From a virus, in IMG/VR virus record IMGVR_UViG_3300009703_004110, positions 62,001 to 126,000 of that record: 64,000 nucleotides of DNA, one strand, 5' to 3'. The notes under the pieces were generated by a model. The model saw only the letters and a list, made by a program, of their open reading frames with translations, made no database searches and had not been told where the DNA came from. Below are positions 32,954-44,800 of the stretch, in pieces. Numbering within the stretch: the stretch's first letter is position 1; every line of letters starts with the position of its first letter. Made by a program: the position numbers and the translations under genes.

Positions 32954-33184
32954 TCAAGAATTTGTATGATCTTTTTCTAGTCGGTCTAAATAATCCTTTA
33001 ACTCTTCTGTGCCGGTGACGAGTGCTTCGTCTCGTTGTGCTTCAAGTTCAGCCCATGAAGTACCCATTTTTGCATCAAAGTCAATCATCCACTGGTCGAT
33101 TTCATTTATAAATTCTTCTGTGGTTTGATTTGGATCACGCGTAGGTGATCCATTGTTCTTCTTTATTTTAATTGGTCTGGTCAT
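32954..33184 (-). CDS. Small acidic protein of unknown function
   Basis: A 76-residue protein with a basic start (MTRPIKIKKNNG) and an acidic, probably helical rest (TTEEFINEIDQWMIDFD, LKDYLDRLEKDH). There is no signal peptide or membrane segment. CAGGGA precedes the ATG. It is not recognised. Its place directly after the HNH gene and before the regulatory gap suggests an accessory gene. Confidence 0.5.
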   Translation of the reverse strand: MTRPIKIKKNNGSPTRDPNQTTEEFINEIDQWMIDFDAKMGTSWAELEAQRDEALVTGTEELKDYLDRLEKDHTNS

Positions 33185-33185
33185 T

Positions 33186-33590
33186 TTATTCCCTGTGTAT
33201 TGTTTTATGGCAGTCTTGGCATAGGGTTATTCCGTTCCAAAGTTTAAGCGCCAGCTCAGGGTGCTTCGCTTTCTCTCGAATATGATGCGCTTCAATATTT
33301 TCTATTGCATCACATTCGATGCATTTATTATTGTCTCTTTTCTTAACGGCATTTGCCCATTTGTATAAGTCCCATCCGGACAGTTGAGCCTTTTCTCTAA
33401 ACTTCTTTTTAGATAGTCGAGATGGATACGGGTTACGCTTTTGATAGTCGATAGAACGCTGAATTTCTTTTTCGCGATTATTGTTATATACACAAGGGGA
33501 GGCAAAATTTACTAGGGAAGTGCGAACTGGCAGGGAAACGGTCCTTGAACAAATGTTCCTGTTGCTGTTGTTCCAGCTATGAAGAAGCAC
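33186..33590 (-). CDS. HNH endonuclease, start uncertain
   Basis: The HNH core is clear at the C-terminus: KCIECDAIENIEAHHIREKA then LWNGITLCQDCHKTIH, with two CxxC pairs and the paired histidines. The only in-frame ATG is at 33590, 79 bases inside the end of the 1516-residue gene, and the first 35 residues are not HNH-like. The true N-terminus may be shorter through a non-ATG start, or the gene may have lost its original front end. It lies just after a virion gene, a common place for mobile HNH genes. Confidence 0.65.
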   Translation of the reverse strand: MLLHSWNNSNRNICSRTVSLPVRTSLVNFASPCVYNNNREKEIQRSIDYQKRNPYPSRLSKKKFREKAQLSGWDLYKWANAVKKRDNNKCIECDAIENIEAHHIREKAKHPELALKLWNGITLCQDCHKTIHRE

Positions 33591-36500
33591 TCGTCATCCT
33601 CATCAAGCACCTCTTCGTCAGCACATGTGCCAAGACCTATTCTGTTTAGATCGTTGATCGGTATGTACAGATCGTCGTTGATAAAGCCTGCCTTCTTGAG
33701 GTAAACTCCAAAGCTTATGACGGTTCTTGATTCCTCGATAGAAGAATCGTAAAGAATGTTTCTTGTATTAAATGTGGCGATACCAGTTTCGTTATCTATT
33801 GAGACACCTACTTTAAAGATCACACCAGTGGTGGTATCTTCATATCCAATAACCAAAGTTACATTTGGATCGATCTCGAATTCAGCGTCAGCTGTTATAT
33901 CAGGTTCAATAGTGAACCCTTTAAGAAACCCAGGAAGATGTCCGGTATTAGCTAGCATAGCTATAACAGTTGAAGTTACATCGATTGAAATCTCGCCGCC
34001 ATCAACTATGGTGCCGGGTGAGAATGGTATAATCTGTGACACATCTTGAACAATAGGATAGTCGAAATATTTACTCAGGTTATCTGCGTCTACAATATCA
34101 AGTGGTAGCACATTATATGTACTAGATATAGTGTCGCTTGTTTTTGAAGTTAAAATTAGATCGGCAGATACTACGCTAGTTTTGCTAGTTAGGTTAACAG
34201 GGAATGTGTATGTCGCCCTTCGAATTTCTCTGGTATCCTTATCTCTTCCGATGATAACGTTAGTAGGTTCATCATCAGATATGTAATCGTATCGAACTAC
34301 AGCCTCATGAAGCTTCGAGAAGAAAGACAGAGCCTCGGTAGGGCTTCCGGTTTGCATAATCTCAAAGCTAGTTGATACGGTTCCCTCACCTGGCTGAACA
34401 TCTGGGTTGGTTCCAATACGAACATACTGACCAAAGGGACTTTCTGTTTCGGATATAGTACCTGGAACAACATAGTGTGCGGTTATAACATCATTTAGTC
34501 TTCTAAATCTAAATAACACTTCGTCACCAACGGCATCGGGTGCATCAATAGTATGTTCAAAAGTAGAGATCGTTGTCGCAAGAGTATTCTTAATATCTCC
34601 AAAGAAGAACAGTGATGTTTTTCCATCATTTTTGACAACCCATCCCATCTTATATATCGCAGATGAGCCATCAGTATTAGTGACGGTTATTGTCATAAAA
34701 GAGGATACCTCTCCGGCCGCCATACTTGAATCAGGCCAGGTAGATCTTGAAGCTGTCCAGTCAAGAACGAAGTCTCCAGTGAAATCATCAGCGGCCGACT
34801 CTATATTAAGTCTTCCGAATCTATCTCCAGAATCACCAGTAGTTGTGAGTTCAAAGTTTGCCGGAGTATTGGATCCGGCTGCATTTGTAATATCAGTTAT
34901 AGTGGTATTGTTAGATGGGTCTGCAGACCAGTCTTCAAAGGAATCGTAACTATAATCTGTAAACAGTTCTGTGACAAGCTGCTCATCAGTAATTGTTAAG
35001 GTAGCATCAGCATATCCGTCTGTTGCGTAGCCATCGACTAATGCATCAACGTGCAAACTGGCAATAGCATGGGAGATCTTAACCTTTCCATTTGCAATAT
35101 CTGTGTCATCACCGCTATCATTGCATCCAACATAAGTACCGTCGGAGTATTTCATCGCCGGGAATCCAGACTCAGTCTTGCAAGCGCTGATATCTGATGC
35201 TTTAATAAAGTTTGTATATAGGTTTACAGAGCAGTCACTTATTGTGCCAGGAGGAAGTGGGATATCTACTTTGGTAAATTCTATATCACCATGATATGGA
35301 ACTCCAGGCTCAGATAGTATGCTTCCACCGATGTACATGTCATCCGGTACATATGTTTGGTTCTTATATATAGGCGTGCAATCTGGTGTAGGCAGACATT
35401 CATCTTCGTCGCAAAGACAATCTTCCTCTTCTTCCTCTAAAAAGCTGACGCCAACGAATCTTCTTAGGTCGCAAACCTCTAGGAACCTTGCCTCAAATGG
35501 CGCTTCAATAAATGAAATTTCATAGTTGGTGGAAGCGAATGGAACATCTGTTAATTCATTATTATCTGCAAAGGTATTAACTTCAGTTGCACTTACAACC
35601 GTAACATTAAATCCTGTATCTCCAGAAAAAGATGCTGCATCTCCTGCGCTATCATTAACTTCGACGGTAACTGTGATATTATCATCAGCAATTTGCTTAG
35701 AAGTTATAGTATAGACTCCTGCATCAGAAGAGCTTGACTCTATCTCTACAGTATCACCAATCCTCATAGAGAGTCCCAAGTTATCGGTTGTTACTTCAAA
35801 TGTAATTTCGTTAGTATCGGCAGTGGTTAAACCAGAGTCTGCAGCGTCTGTAAATATAGTTGGATTATCGCTTGAGGATAATATATTTTCAAGTCTCAGT
35901 GTTAAGAACTGTATTTCTTCGGCTACAGTAAAATTAAAGTAACCATCTATTGCGTCTTCCAAAAGCTCAATATCAAACCCGTCTACTGTCTCATTCAGAT
36001 CAAGATCTGATAGAATGAAGTCTGCTAAGTCTAAGTCGCCAGTCAGAATTTCTCTTTCTGTCTTTTCAGAGTTAATAGTATGACCAACCACATCAAGCAA
36101 AAGCCCCATATCAGCTTCTGTAACTTCTCCATCTCTTCCAAGATCTCCAGCTCTTACTGTATCACACTCTACCTTGGCTATGCGATAACTTGCTGTACAC
36201 TGACAATCTGTATCAGGAACTATAATTCTTCCAACAAGGTTCTCTTGGATCAGTTCCGAGGACGGGCTGCTAATAACAACTCTGTCTGGCAAAACCATTC
36301 CTGGCTTTGAAAAACTGCCGGTGATGCTCTGTGCATCTCTAACATTCTTATCGATAATCTTTGCTAGTAGAAGCGGAGTCGTATCTTCGAGCAATTCTGT
36401 CAGCCCATCTGCATCTACGATCGAGATAGCACCAGTGTCCTTGATCCTTGTGAATACATAATTTCCGGTTCTCGGATGAACGTTTGGAGTTACAAACTCT

Positions 36501-38062
36501 TCAATATGAGATAGAACAACATAATTTTTTGCGTCCGCAGACACGTCGGCTAGAGCTGTATTTCTATGGTATTTTGATATCTCTGCTCCGCCAACATAGT
36601 CCTCTGTCTTTTCTAAAGTAACAGCAAATCCATCATCAGAATAAGCTGTACCATTAACTACCTCAATGCCATCAGAGTGCACTACATACCATAATGAATG
36701 CTCAGAGTCATCAACATATCTTTGCGTATTTGGATCAAACTCAGTAAACTTGCTTTCTTGCTTTGCAAATTTCTCTAATGTAGTAAGAGGCACACCTTCT
36801 TCGTTCTTTTTAATAACCTTATCAAAGCCCTTTTCCATTAAGACTTTACCCGTTCTATTGTCACCTCGGCGACTTACTAAAAAGGCGTAGTACTTATCAG
36901 GCTCTACTGAAGGGTCTATATTTGGATCTGCTAGCAGCGTGCCAGAGAAGTTGAAGCTAACAACTCTCGGAGTATCGTCCAGAACATATCCCAGGTCTTC
37001 CAAGTCAGACTGATTAAAAGACATCTCTATAATTGGAGATCCCTCTGGATCGAAATCTATTAGATCGTCTGGAACTGCATCGGTAGGGCACTTTGGTTCT
37101 AAAGCTAGTTCATGCAGGGCAATAACTAAGTCACCAGACCAGTCAAATTCTTCATCTGCATTTGCCGTATCATCTTCTTCTACAGATAGAAGAATATCTA
37201 TTCTCTGTATATTATTAGAATGAGATAAGAACTTCTGGCCATAAGATATGGTGGTGTCTGCATCAACATCGAAGGCAATTTGCCCGTTACCCACCAATTC
37301 TATATACATATCTGATATACTAATCGCAGAACCAAGAGCGTCCTCTATTTCCTCTTCGATATCTTTGTCAATATCTGAAGTAACAAAGTCTCTTAGGCTA
37401 ATATTTGGAGATTCTACCTGGCTTGACATCAATGGATATGGATATACTCTAAGTGGCTCTGCCTTCTTGACAATCATATATCCGCTATTTAAGGCAATTA
37501 AATCTTCACTTTCTACGGAGGCATCAAGCTCGGTCCTGCCGGTTCCTCCAGAGAAATTATTAAACATGATGGCTACAACTTCTCTATAATAATACTTGGT
37601 AAGCCTCTGTCCGTTCTGTTTGAACTCTATGACTTCGCCAACCAACTGGCCCTTGGCATCGATTCCGTCAAAAGCCCAGCCAATAAGAAGGACTCTAACT
37701 GATTTTCTTCCGATCACATCTGCGTCAACTAATTCTAATACTAATCTTTCACCTCTGACACTATCAGTAGGCTGCCTGTCAAAGAATATGCCTTTTCCGT
37801 CATATTCTCCGCCCTCTATATCTTCTTTAGATTCGTTCTCGTCGTCGTCATCTATAACATATTTACCAGGGAACCTTGTATCTAAAAGAATCTCCTCTTC
37901 GAACGGGTTACTGTTTACCACACCACTACCATGATAATCAATAACTAAATCTGACAAGACAGAAGTTTTATGAATCTGCTCGGTATCTAAATCTGATTCC
38001 GTAACTCTCTGCCCGTCAAAGAAGTTTACTCTTTTCGGGATCTGGCGTTCTCGTCTTGCCAT
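33512..38062 (-). CDS. Large baseplate/tail protein with dockerin-like module
   Basis: A 1516-residue acidic, beta-rich protein. The N-terminus (VNFFDGQRVTESDLDTEQ) resembles phage tail proteins that begin with an FFDGQ-type segment. Residues about 635-712 carry two EF-hand-like dockerin repeats: GDLGRDGEVTEADMGLLLDV and SDLDLNETVDGFDIELLEDA. A cysteine/acid-rich stretch follows (CLCDEDEC, CTPIYK), as well as a VDGYATDGY motif also found, in variant form, in the 3215-residue protein. TTAGGAG precedes the ATG. It is transcribed after the LamG protein and is probably attached to the baseplate as part of a fibre or collar. The exact role is not recognised. Confidence 0.65.
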   Translation of the reverse strand: MARRERQIPKRVNFFDGQRVTESDLDTEQIHKTSVLSDLVIDYHGSGVVNSNPFEEEILLDTRFPGKYVIDDDDENESKEDIEGGEYDGKGIFFDRQPTDSVRGERLVLELVDADVIGRKSVRVLLIGWAFDGIDAKGQLVGEVIEFKQNGQRLTKYYYREVVAIMFNNFSGGTGRTELDASVESEDLIALNSGYMIVKKAEPLRVYPYPLMSSQVESPNISLRDFVTSDIDKDIEEEIEDALGSAISISDMYIELVGNGQIAFDVDADTTISYGQKFLSHSNNIQRIDILLSVEEDDTANADEEFDWSGDLVIALHELALEPKCPTDAVPDDLIDFDPEGSPIIEMSFNQSDLEDLGYVLDDTPRVVSFNFSGTLLADPNIDPSVEPDKYYAFLVSRRGDNRTGKVLMEKGFDKVIKKNEEGVPLTTLEKFAKQESKFTEFDPNTQRYVDDSEHSLWYVVHSDGIEVVNGTAYSDDGFAVTLEKTEDYVGGAEISKYHRNTALADVSADAKNYVVLSHIEEFVTPNVHPRTGNYVFTRIKDTGAISIVDADGLTELLEDTTPLLLAKIIDKNVRDAQSITGSFSKPGMVLPDRVVISSPSSELIQENLVGRIIVPDTDCQCTASYRIAKVECDTVRAGDLGRDGEVTEADMGLLLDVVGHTINSEKTEREILTGDLDLADFILSDLDLNETVDGFDIELLEDAIDGYFNFTVAEEIQFLTLRLENILSSSDNPTIFTDAADSGLTTADTNEITFEVTTDNLGLSMRIGDTVEIESSSSDAGVYTITSKQIADDNITVTVEVNDSAGDAASFSGDTGFNVTVVSATEVNTFADNNELTDVPFASTNYEISFIEAPFEARFLEVCDLRRFVGVSFLEEEEEDCLCDEDECLPTPDCTPIYKNQTYVPDDMYIGGSILSEPGVPYHGDIEFTKVDIPLPPGTISDCSVNLYTNFIKASDISACKTESGFPAMKYSDGTYVGCNDSGDDTDIANGKVKISHAIASLHVDALVDGYATDGYADATLTITDEQLVTELFTDYSYDSFEDWSADPSNNTTITDITNAAGSNTPANFELTTTGDSGDRFGRLNIESAADDFTGDFVLDWTASRSTWPDSSMAAGEVSSFMTITVTNTDGSSAIYKMGWVVKNDGKTSLFFFGDIKNTLATTISTFEHTIDAPDAVGDEVLFRFRRLNDVITAHYVVPGTISETESPFGQYVRIGTNPDVQPGEGTVSTSFEIMQTGSPTEALSFFSKLHEAVVRYDYISDDEPTNVIIGRDKDTREIRRATYTFPVNLTSKTSVVSADLILTSKTSDTISSTYNVLPLDIVDADNLSKYFDYPIVQDVSQIIPFSPGTIVDGGEISIDVTSTVIAMLANTGHLPGFLKGFTIEPDITADAEFEIDPNVTLVIGYEDTTTGVIFKVGVSIDNETGIATFNTRNILYDSSIEESRTVISFGVYLKKAGFINDDLYIPINDLNRIGLGTCADEEVLDEDDECFFIAGTTATGTFVQGPFPCQFALP

Positions 38063-38118
38063 TAAATTAACTCCTAAGTACTGCGGTCCTCGTAAAAAAC
38101 CATATAATTAATAGAGGT

Positions 38119-38853
38119 CTATGTATCTAAAAATCTATTATACTTTCTTTCTAGATATAGTTCTGCATCATTATATATCCACTTACCAAACTTTATAGTG
38201 TCTTTTTTGCTCATTCTAAAGTGATAGCAATTATTATAATTATATACACAACCACCAGATACTTCAGATTCACTTCTTATAACATTAATAAGTTCATTTA
38301 AAAAAGCTTCAGATGCGGACAAGATAGTACTATGGTATGACTTACTTGCCTTATGAAAATAAATTGTTCCATCACCATCAAAAAAGCCTCTTATATAGTG
38401 ACTTAAAAACCTATTAGGAATGTTAGGAAACTTCATATTAAATGTTTTTCTCGGCCTAATGCCAAGATCAGATATCTCCCTATGAAGGTTCTTGTTAACA
38501 ATAGAAAATGTAACAGTTGGACTCCGTCCCTCATAGTTATAATAATAAATAGAGCCGAATCCTAGTTTTTGCTTTAAAGACTCAAGTAATAATTTATCTT
38601 TTTGATGCAAAGTTATAGTCACATTATATCTTTTTGATGATAAATTACCATCAGCAGATAATAATCCTAAGAAGTAATAAAACTCTTTATTTTCATTTAT
38701 TCTAATATCAATAAATTTACTTAAGCCGAGATATCTAACTTTTTTATTTATAGAACCAAGACTTCGTCCTAGACTTTTGGCTATTTCTTTAGCAGTTTTA
38801 TACTTGTAAAAATCTTTAAGATACTTCGTTTCTTCATCTGACCATTTTTTCAT
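38119..38853 (-). CDS. LAGLIDADG homing endonuclease
   Basis: A 244-residue endonuclease with a short Myb/helix-turn-helix-like start (KKWSDEETKYLKDFY) and two LAGLIDADG helices: FLGLLSADG (61-69) and YIRGFFDGDG (153-162). It lacks the N-terminal cysteine cluster of the copy at 26771, but both share the W-S/T-E/D HTH region. It is placed between two giant virion genes, 2 bases after the stop of one; the next gene has its own Shine-Dalgarno site 57 bases on. It is thus a free-standing insertion that leaves both neighbours intact. Confidence 0.88.
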   Translation of the reverse strand: MKKWSDEETKYLKDFYKYKTAKEIAKSLGRSLGSINKKVRYLGLSKFIDIRINENKEFYYFLGLLSADGNLSSKRYNVTITLHQKDKLLLESLKQKLGFGSIYYYNYEGRSPTVTFSIVNKNLHREISDLGIRPRKTFNMKFPNIPNRFLSHYIRGFFDGDGTIYFHKASKSYHSTILSASEAFLNELINVIRSESEVSGGCVYNYNNCYHFRMSKKDTIKFGKWIYNDAELYLERKYNRFLDT

Positions 38854-38854
38854 C

Positions 38855-41800
38855 TTAACATTCCGATTTTACAAATTTAACTAACGCATTAGAATGTGCC
38901 GGTTTAAGTCTGTCTACTAAGTCAATAATTAAGTCCTCTACTTCTCCGTCATTTTTACCCACAACCTTGTCAAAATTGTCAATTATTAGTATATCAAAAT
39001 CAAATATACCATTTTTAGGATCGATTATAGTTGCAAATTTATCCAGCTTTTCTCCATCGGCATCGAAATCTAAAATAAATGATGTCGCATCGTCCTCCAC
39101 AACGGGGAAGATGGTGTCGGTATTACTCGAATAATTAGTATCTACGAAGTTTCCTAATGAGTCTCTGGTTGTATTTCTCATTATTCTACTGAATCTCATA
39201 TTGTCTAATCGTGATCGCGCAGTGTTATCTCCGTATACATCAGAGCCTATTGATATGATTCTAAACTCAGAACCTAAATCAATTCTATAATCCTTTGATT
39301 TTGCTTGACCTGAATTTTGAATGTACTGACCATAAATATATCCTGTACCATAAATTAGACCAGTACCGTATCTGATTATACCACCTTCAACTCCGTCTAC
39401 AAATATTCTCATAGTATCACTAGACTTGGTGCCAGTTTTATAAACGCACATTACTCTGTGCCAAGTATTCTTCTTCCAGTTGACATCAGAAGTTACCACA
39501 TTGTCTACTCCATCAGCAGTTATGCCAAAGACAATTTGGCTATATTCATTCTTAAATATGGAGACTCTATCACCAGAGGAATCTAGTGGAATATATGTAA
39601 CTACTACATCTATAACTTGGCCAGGAAGAGCATCAGATAGATGAATAGTTTTGCCATCGGCAGATAGCTTGCTTCCGATCGAGAAGTCTTTATCGACCCC
39701 TGTGCCGCCCTCAAGTCTACCACTTATCTCACGCCTTGAAATCTCATCAAAAAGTATAGAATTGATTTCACTATCGCTATACATAGATTCAAATCTTGCA
39801 GCGGCGGTTAGCAGTTTAACGCTTACAACTTCGCTGGCCGGATTAGGCAATTCAATTATAGTAGAAGACTCAGACTTTATTCTTTCTCTTTTAATATCAG
39901 CAATGTCAACGTAATACCTTCTATCCTGGTCTATCTTTGTATCCAGAACAGGGCTCACCCAAAACTCTATAGTTCCCTCTGATGCTCTGAAATGTGCCAA
40001 GTCATTATCAAATAGAAGCCCAGAACCAGATTTGAAATATCCAGATTTTCCAAATGAATCATTGACACTCTCACTACCAATTTGAGTTTCGCTAAAGTTG
40101 TTATAATAAAAGGCTTTATTCATGATTGGACCATCACCAGCATAAAGAGCTTCATAATAAGTTTTCTCAGCCATATCCTGATCAAATCCCATGTGAATCA
40201 TGGCCGATACAAATTCATCTGAACTACCAATTAAAGTAAGAAGCTCTTCGCGTTGACTTACTGTTAATTTAAACTTCACATTGTTATCTTCATCTAGATA
40301 TTCTTTTGTTCTTAACTTTCTATTCTGTTGCTCTATTGGGTTATTAAAATGTATCAAAGCAAGGGTTTGCTCATCAGCACAGAATGGATTAGTAGTATTA
40401 AAATCCTTAGTTATGCTTCTAGTTCCAGCGGTCTCAGTTTCATAACTTCTAGTGTCACTTGAAAGTTCAGATATGATTCTAAACTCATCTATCACACCAT
40501 CCCAACTATGCTCTCCATGGTTGTCAGAACCAATATATAATCTACTTCCAATCTGCGGAACAGAGACTCTTAAGTATGATGGATAATCTATACGATACTT
40601 ACCCTGATGTAATTCAAATGGGAATAAGCCATTTGAACCCTGGGTTGTTATAGTGTATGTTCCGTTTTGATAATCAAAAATCTCTGCATAGTCGCCACTA
40701 TTATCGGATACAGTTATTGGGTTTACTTCCTCTATAGATACAACTCCAAGCTCGAAGTAATCTGGGTCAGCTATGATAACAGAGCCTTCTATTCTATCAA
40801 CATCTGTAAAGAACAGTTCACCAGAAAAATATCCATTTCTAGATATAATAAATGTTTCTTCATCAGCGTTATCTGTTGTCTCTCCATAAACTGTTATCAG
40901 ATTTTGGCCGCCAGTTACATACCCATCAGTATATCCGTCAGTATCACAGAAGACAATATTATCTGAATCAAACCAAAGATTAAGAAGCCTTCCAAGGTCC
41001 TGCTTATTAACTCTTCCAGGATTAGAAGAGACGTTGTTTGTTTCCTTATCTAAAGATATGCTGAACGTTGCTAGATAATTTCCATCAGCCCTAAGCTCTG
41101 TACCGCCTATATCAATAACCGTACGATCCATTATAATCCTGGTTAACTTAACATCTGCTAGAGACAATGGTTCGGTACCATAAACTCTGGCCACGCTTTT
41201 ACCACTATGAGGTGAGTCGTCTGTCAAATATGATGACGCAGATAGATCTAGGATCTGCTTGCAGCGCTGCAAGTTTAGTCCGAAAGTTTCTAGATGAATG
41301 TCTATATCGCTCAACAAGACGGTGGCAACTGTATCACAATTTCCATCTTCACCGACAAATTCAACAACACGAGTATCTAGATTTGCTCTGAATTGAGGCT
41401 TCTCTATATTGGTACCACTAATGATATCAATCTCACCATCAGACACTTCATATAGAATGCCTCCAAGCTCTTCGATTGAACTATCGGACAAGGTTCTGTA
41501 TATTGTAAACTTAGAATTTCTAAGATCAGTTAATACAGGTGATAATAGCCCAGCAGTTGGAGGAAATTTAAACTCAATATCTGATGCAGAAACAGAAAAT
41601 GTTATAGTTTCAAAACTACTTCCAGAGCCAAGAATTGCGGCCCCACCTACCACGCTTTTAATTATATATTCTCCATTGATCAAATTAGAACCAATGGTAC
41701 TTCCGGTAATCAGAATACTTCTTCCGACCATGTCATCCGTAAATGTTAGTTTACTAGATGAGAAGCTGGTACCGCCCGCAGAAACTGTTCCTTCTGTATA

Positions 41801-44800
41801 TGTATCACAAAACTCTATGTCATCTACTAGGAAGTTATGTAGAGTTTCTTTACTTACATCAGAGAACTTTGCATTTACTTTTAATGGCACTGTTCCACCA
41901 AACTTGTAAATATTTGGAGCCTCAATTCCGTCAACAAATAGATGCATCTCATCTTGCTCGTCGATAGAATTCAACTTCCAACTAGCAGCAATGTGATGAA
42001 GTTCGCCAGCAACCCAGTGCTTAATATTGGTACCTAGATTATACATACCAACTTCTTGACCAAGAGAAAGTGATTCATCATATATTCTGAAGTTCAAGAA
42101 CCCTTTTCCGTCTTTGAAAATAGATATTCTTCCATGATGGTCATCCATAGCAGAGTCTATAAAGTATTTTGCCGAATCTGCTGACATCAAAATTTCATCT
42201 ACGCCAACAACTGGGACTATATAACCATCACTACTTCCGTATGCATCGAAATATCCGTCCAAACTATCAATATTAAATTCAAATCTAATGTTTGAATCAG
42301 TATTTACAAAGATATCTGTACTTTCTAATTGATCAGTTCCATCAAAGTTATTTCCAGAATATTCAATTAAATCAACATCTATTATATTTGATTCATTTGC
42401 AGCATTAAATTCTGCAACAGATAGAATGTCACCGTCAAGTACATGTACCGCAAGTTTTGGATCCTCCATGCTTTCTGGAGTATCAAATTCTGATATTGAC
42501 ACCTGGCTTAACAATAGTTCATCAACATAGAGTTGAAAAATCTGGGTAGATTCTGTAATCACTACTTTGTATTCGTGATATGCATTATCATTCCAATCAT
42601 AAGAAATATAATCCACAATCATTCCAAGTGAATTGTCATAAATGATAACCAATGGTTCTGCAGTAGATGTAACACCAAGTACGATTTTAATATCGGCATA
42701 TGTATTAGCTATATGTATTGGAACAATGCCTGTGATAACACCGGATACTGCTCCAGAGAAAGTACCAACCCCGCTATCTTGTATGTCCGTATCAACCTGT
42801 GCTACCCTCATAGAATTAATAAATTCTATATTTCCACCGCCACATGGAATCCTTGTGTAAAGAAAATTTCCATTTTCATCTTTACATTCATCTGGATCTG
42901 CTGAAGACATACGATAAATACCATCACTGACTGTAGTTAAGAAATCACCAACCTTAATCCATGGCTCATAGAAGGTCTCACGACCACCTAGAATAACGTT
43001 GATCAAATCAGAATCTACTTCCTCAAGGTTGACCCACCCTATGTTTTCAAGAAGCTCTTCGCTGCAATATCTGAAGGATGCACTGCATTCTCCAGCATCT
43101 GTACAGCCGTCAATCTCATCTCTAGAGGCTCTAACTACAGAAGAAAATGCACCATCAGTGTCAATCTCGCCAGAGAATTTATGATCTACCTCGAAGGTAG
43201 TAAAGATTGAAGTATATGTTCCATCATCATGAAAGACCACACCGTCTGGTATGTCGAGACCCCTAGTAGATCTTGCTCTAAAGATCCATTGGCCTGCTAT
43301 ATCAGATAGTGGAGACACGCATAGTTCGTCATATCCGATAAAGATTCCATCGTCTGTATCAATATTTTTAGGCAGCCCAATAGATGTTTTAGGAGAATCT
43401 TCTCGGTTGATTGTGAATGGAGATGTAGTTGGGTTGTATCCATCACGTCCAATATACACATCTGATAAACTATAGCGATTTTCAACAGTGATTCTGTTTC
43501 TAAATATCTGTACCTCGGCATATAGATTGTTCACAGGCACAGATAGAATTCCTCCAAATGGCTGCGTAACAAGCTTCATAGTTGTCAATGGAAGAGTTAC
43601 TGCATCTTCAAGATCGCTATAAAAGAACTTGAATATTGCTCCATCTATTCTAATATCAACAATATTATCTTTCAATATCTTGACTAGTTTTATATTCTTA
43701 TATTCACTCCAATTAATCATGCTATATTCTAAATTAGAAAATGCTCTTAAGGAGGATGAGTTACTGGTGCTTGAGACTCTGAATGCCTTTGCATATATAT
43801 TTAGTAATCCGCTTGGCAAGTTTGCGTTAATCGCATCACGACCCTGCTGAGACATATGCTGACCATTAATTGGGAACCTTTCTACCAGGACTTTCCTTGC
43901 ACTGCTTGGAATTACATCATTAACAATGTCTCCATTGTCTAGTTCAAAGCCTATAACCTGCCAGTGCGTACCAGTTGTATCAATAACAACTAGCGATTCC
44001 GGAACAAAGTCAATTAAAGTTAGCTTGTCTGTATGTGTTTTAAAATCAATAGAGACGCCAAGATCAATTTCTATTATTTCACTATTGAATTTTTCTAATA
44101 GAGCGACGTTGTCTGTTATAGAGCAGCTGCACGACCTTAGATAATGTGGCCTGTCATACTGGGGAAGATTTGTAGAACTAATATCATATTCGCTTGTGTT
44201 GAAAGAGGTACCCTCAAACAACTCTTTTAAGACCAGCTCTCCACCGATAAGTTTTGTTCCATCTAGCATTCCAAATTTAGTGAATGTATAGGAAGATTCA
44301 AGTTCATAAGTCTCAACCTGAGAGTGATGTCTAATTGCCGCATAAGGCAATTTAATTCTAACCTCATGAATTGAATCTGTTGCTTCATTATAGTGATTAA
44401 TCTGGTTGACCAAAGCGAAGTACCCTTGTGCCAGTCCGGTCGCAACGCTATCATCAGATCTATAATTAAAGAATCTAAATCCAAGACCAGTATCATCTAT
44501 CCCGCCTTGCAGATCGTCCGCCTCTGGAATGTCCCATCCGGATGCAAAAAGCTTATCCTTAGGGTCTGTGAAAAACTTCTGCTTTCCGAGATTATCAATT
44601 GAGAAAGTTAAGTCTGCGTCGTTGTCAATTCCGGACCAGTTTGGTCGAACCCATCCCTCAACCGTACCTTCTTCCAGGGCAAGGCTTGATATTGCTGGTA
44701 TGTCAACGGTGGTATCTTCTTGAAATAGAAGGCCATCTTCGAACTTTCCGTCTTGGAATTCTAAATCTCCAGAGAATTGTGGCTTATCAATATGCAGATG

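Noticed and set aside
41409-41909. Plus-strand open frame (166 codons) opposite the LamG gene
   Set aside because: Antisense to LamG-module coding sequence, Ser/Pro-rich low-complexity translation, no ribosome-binding site of note.
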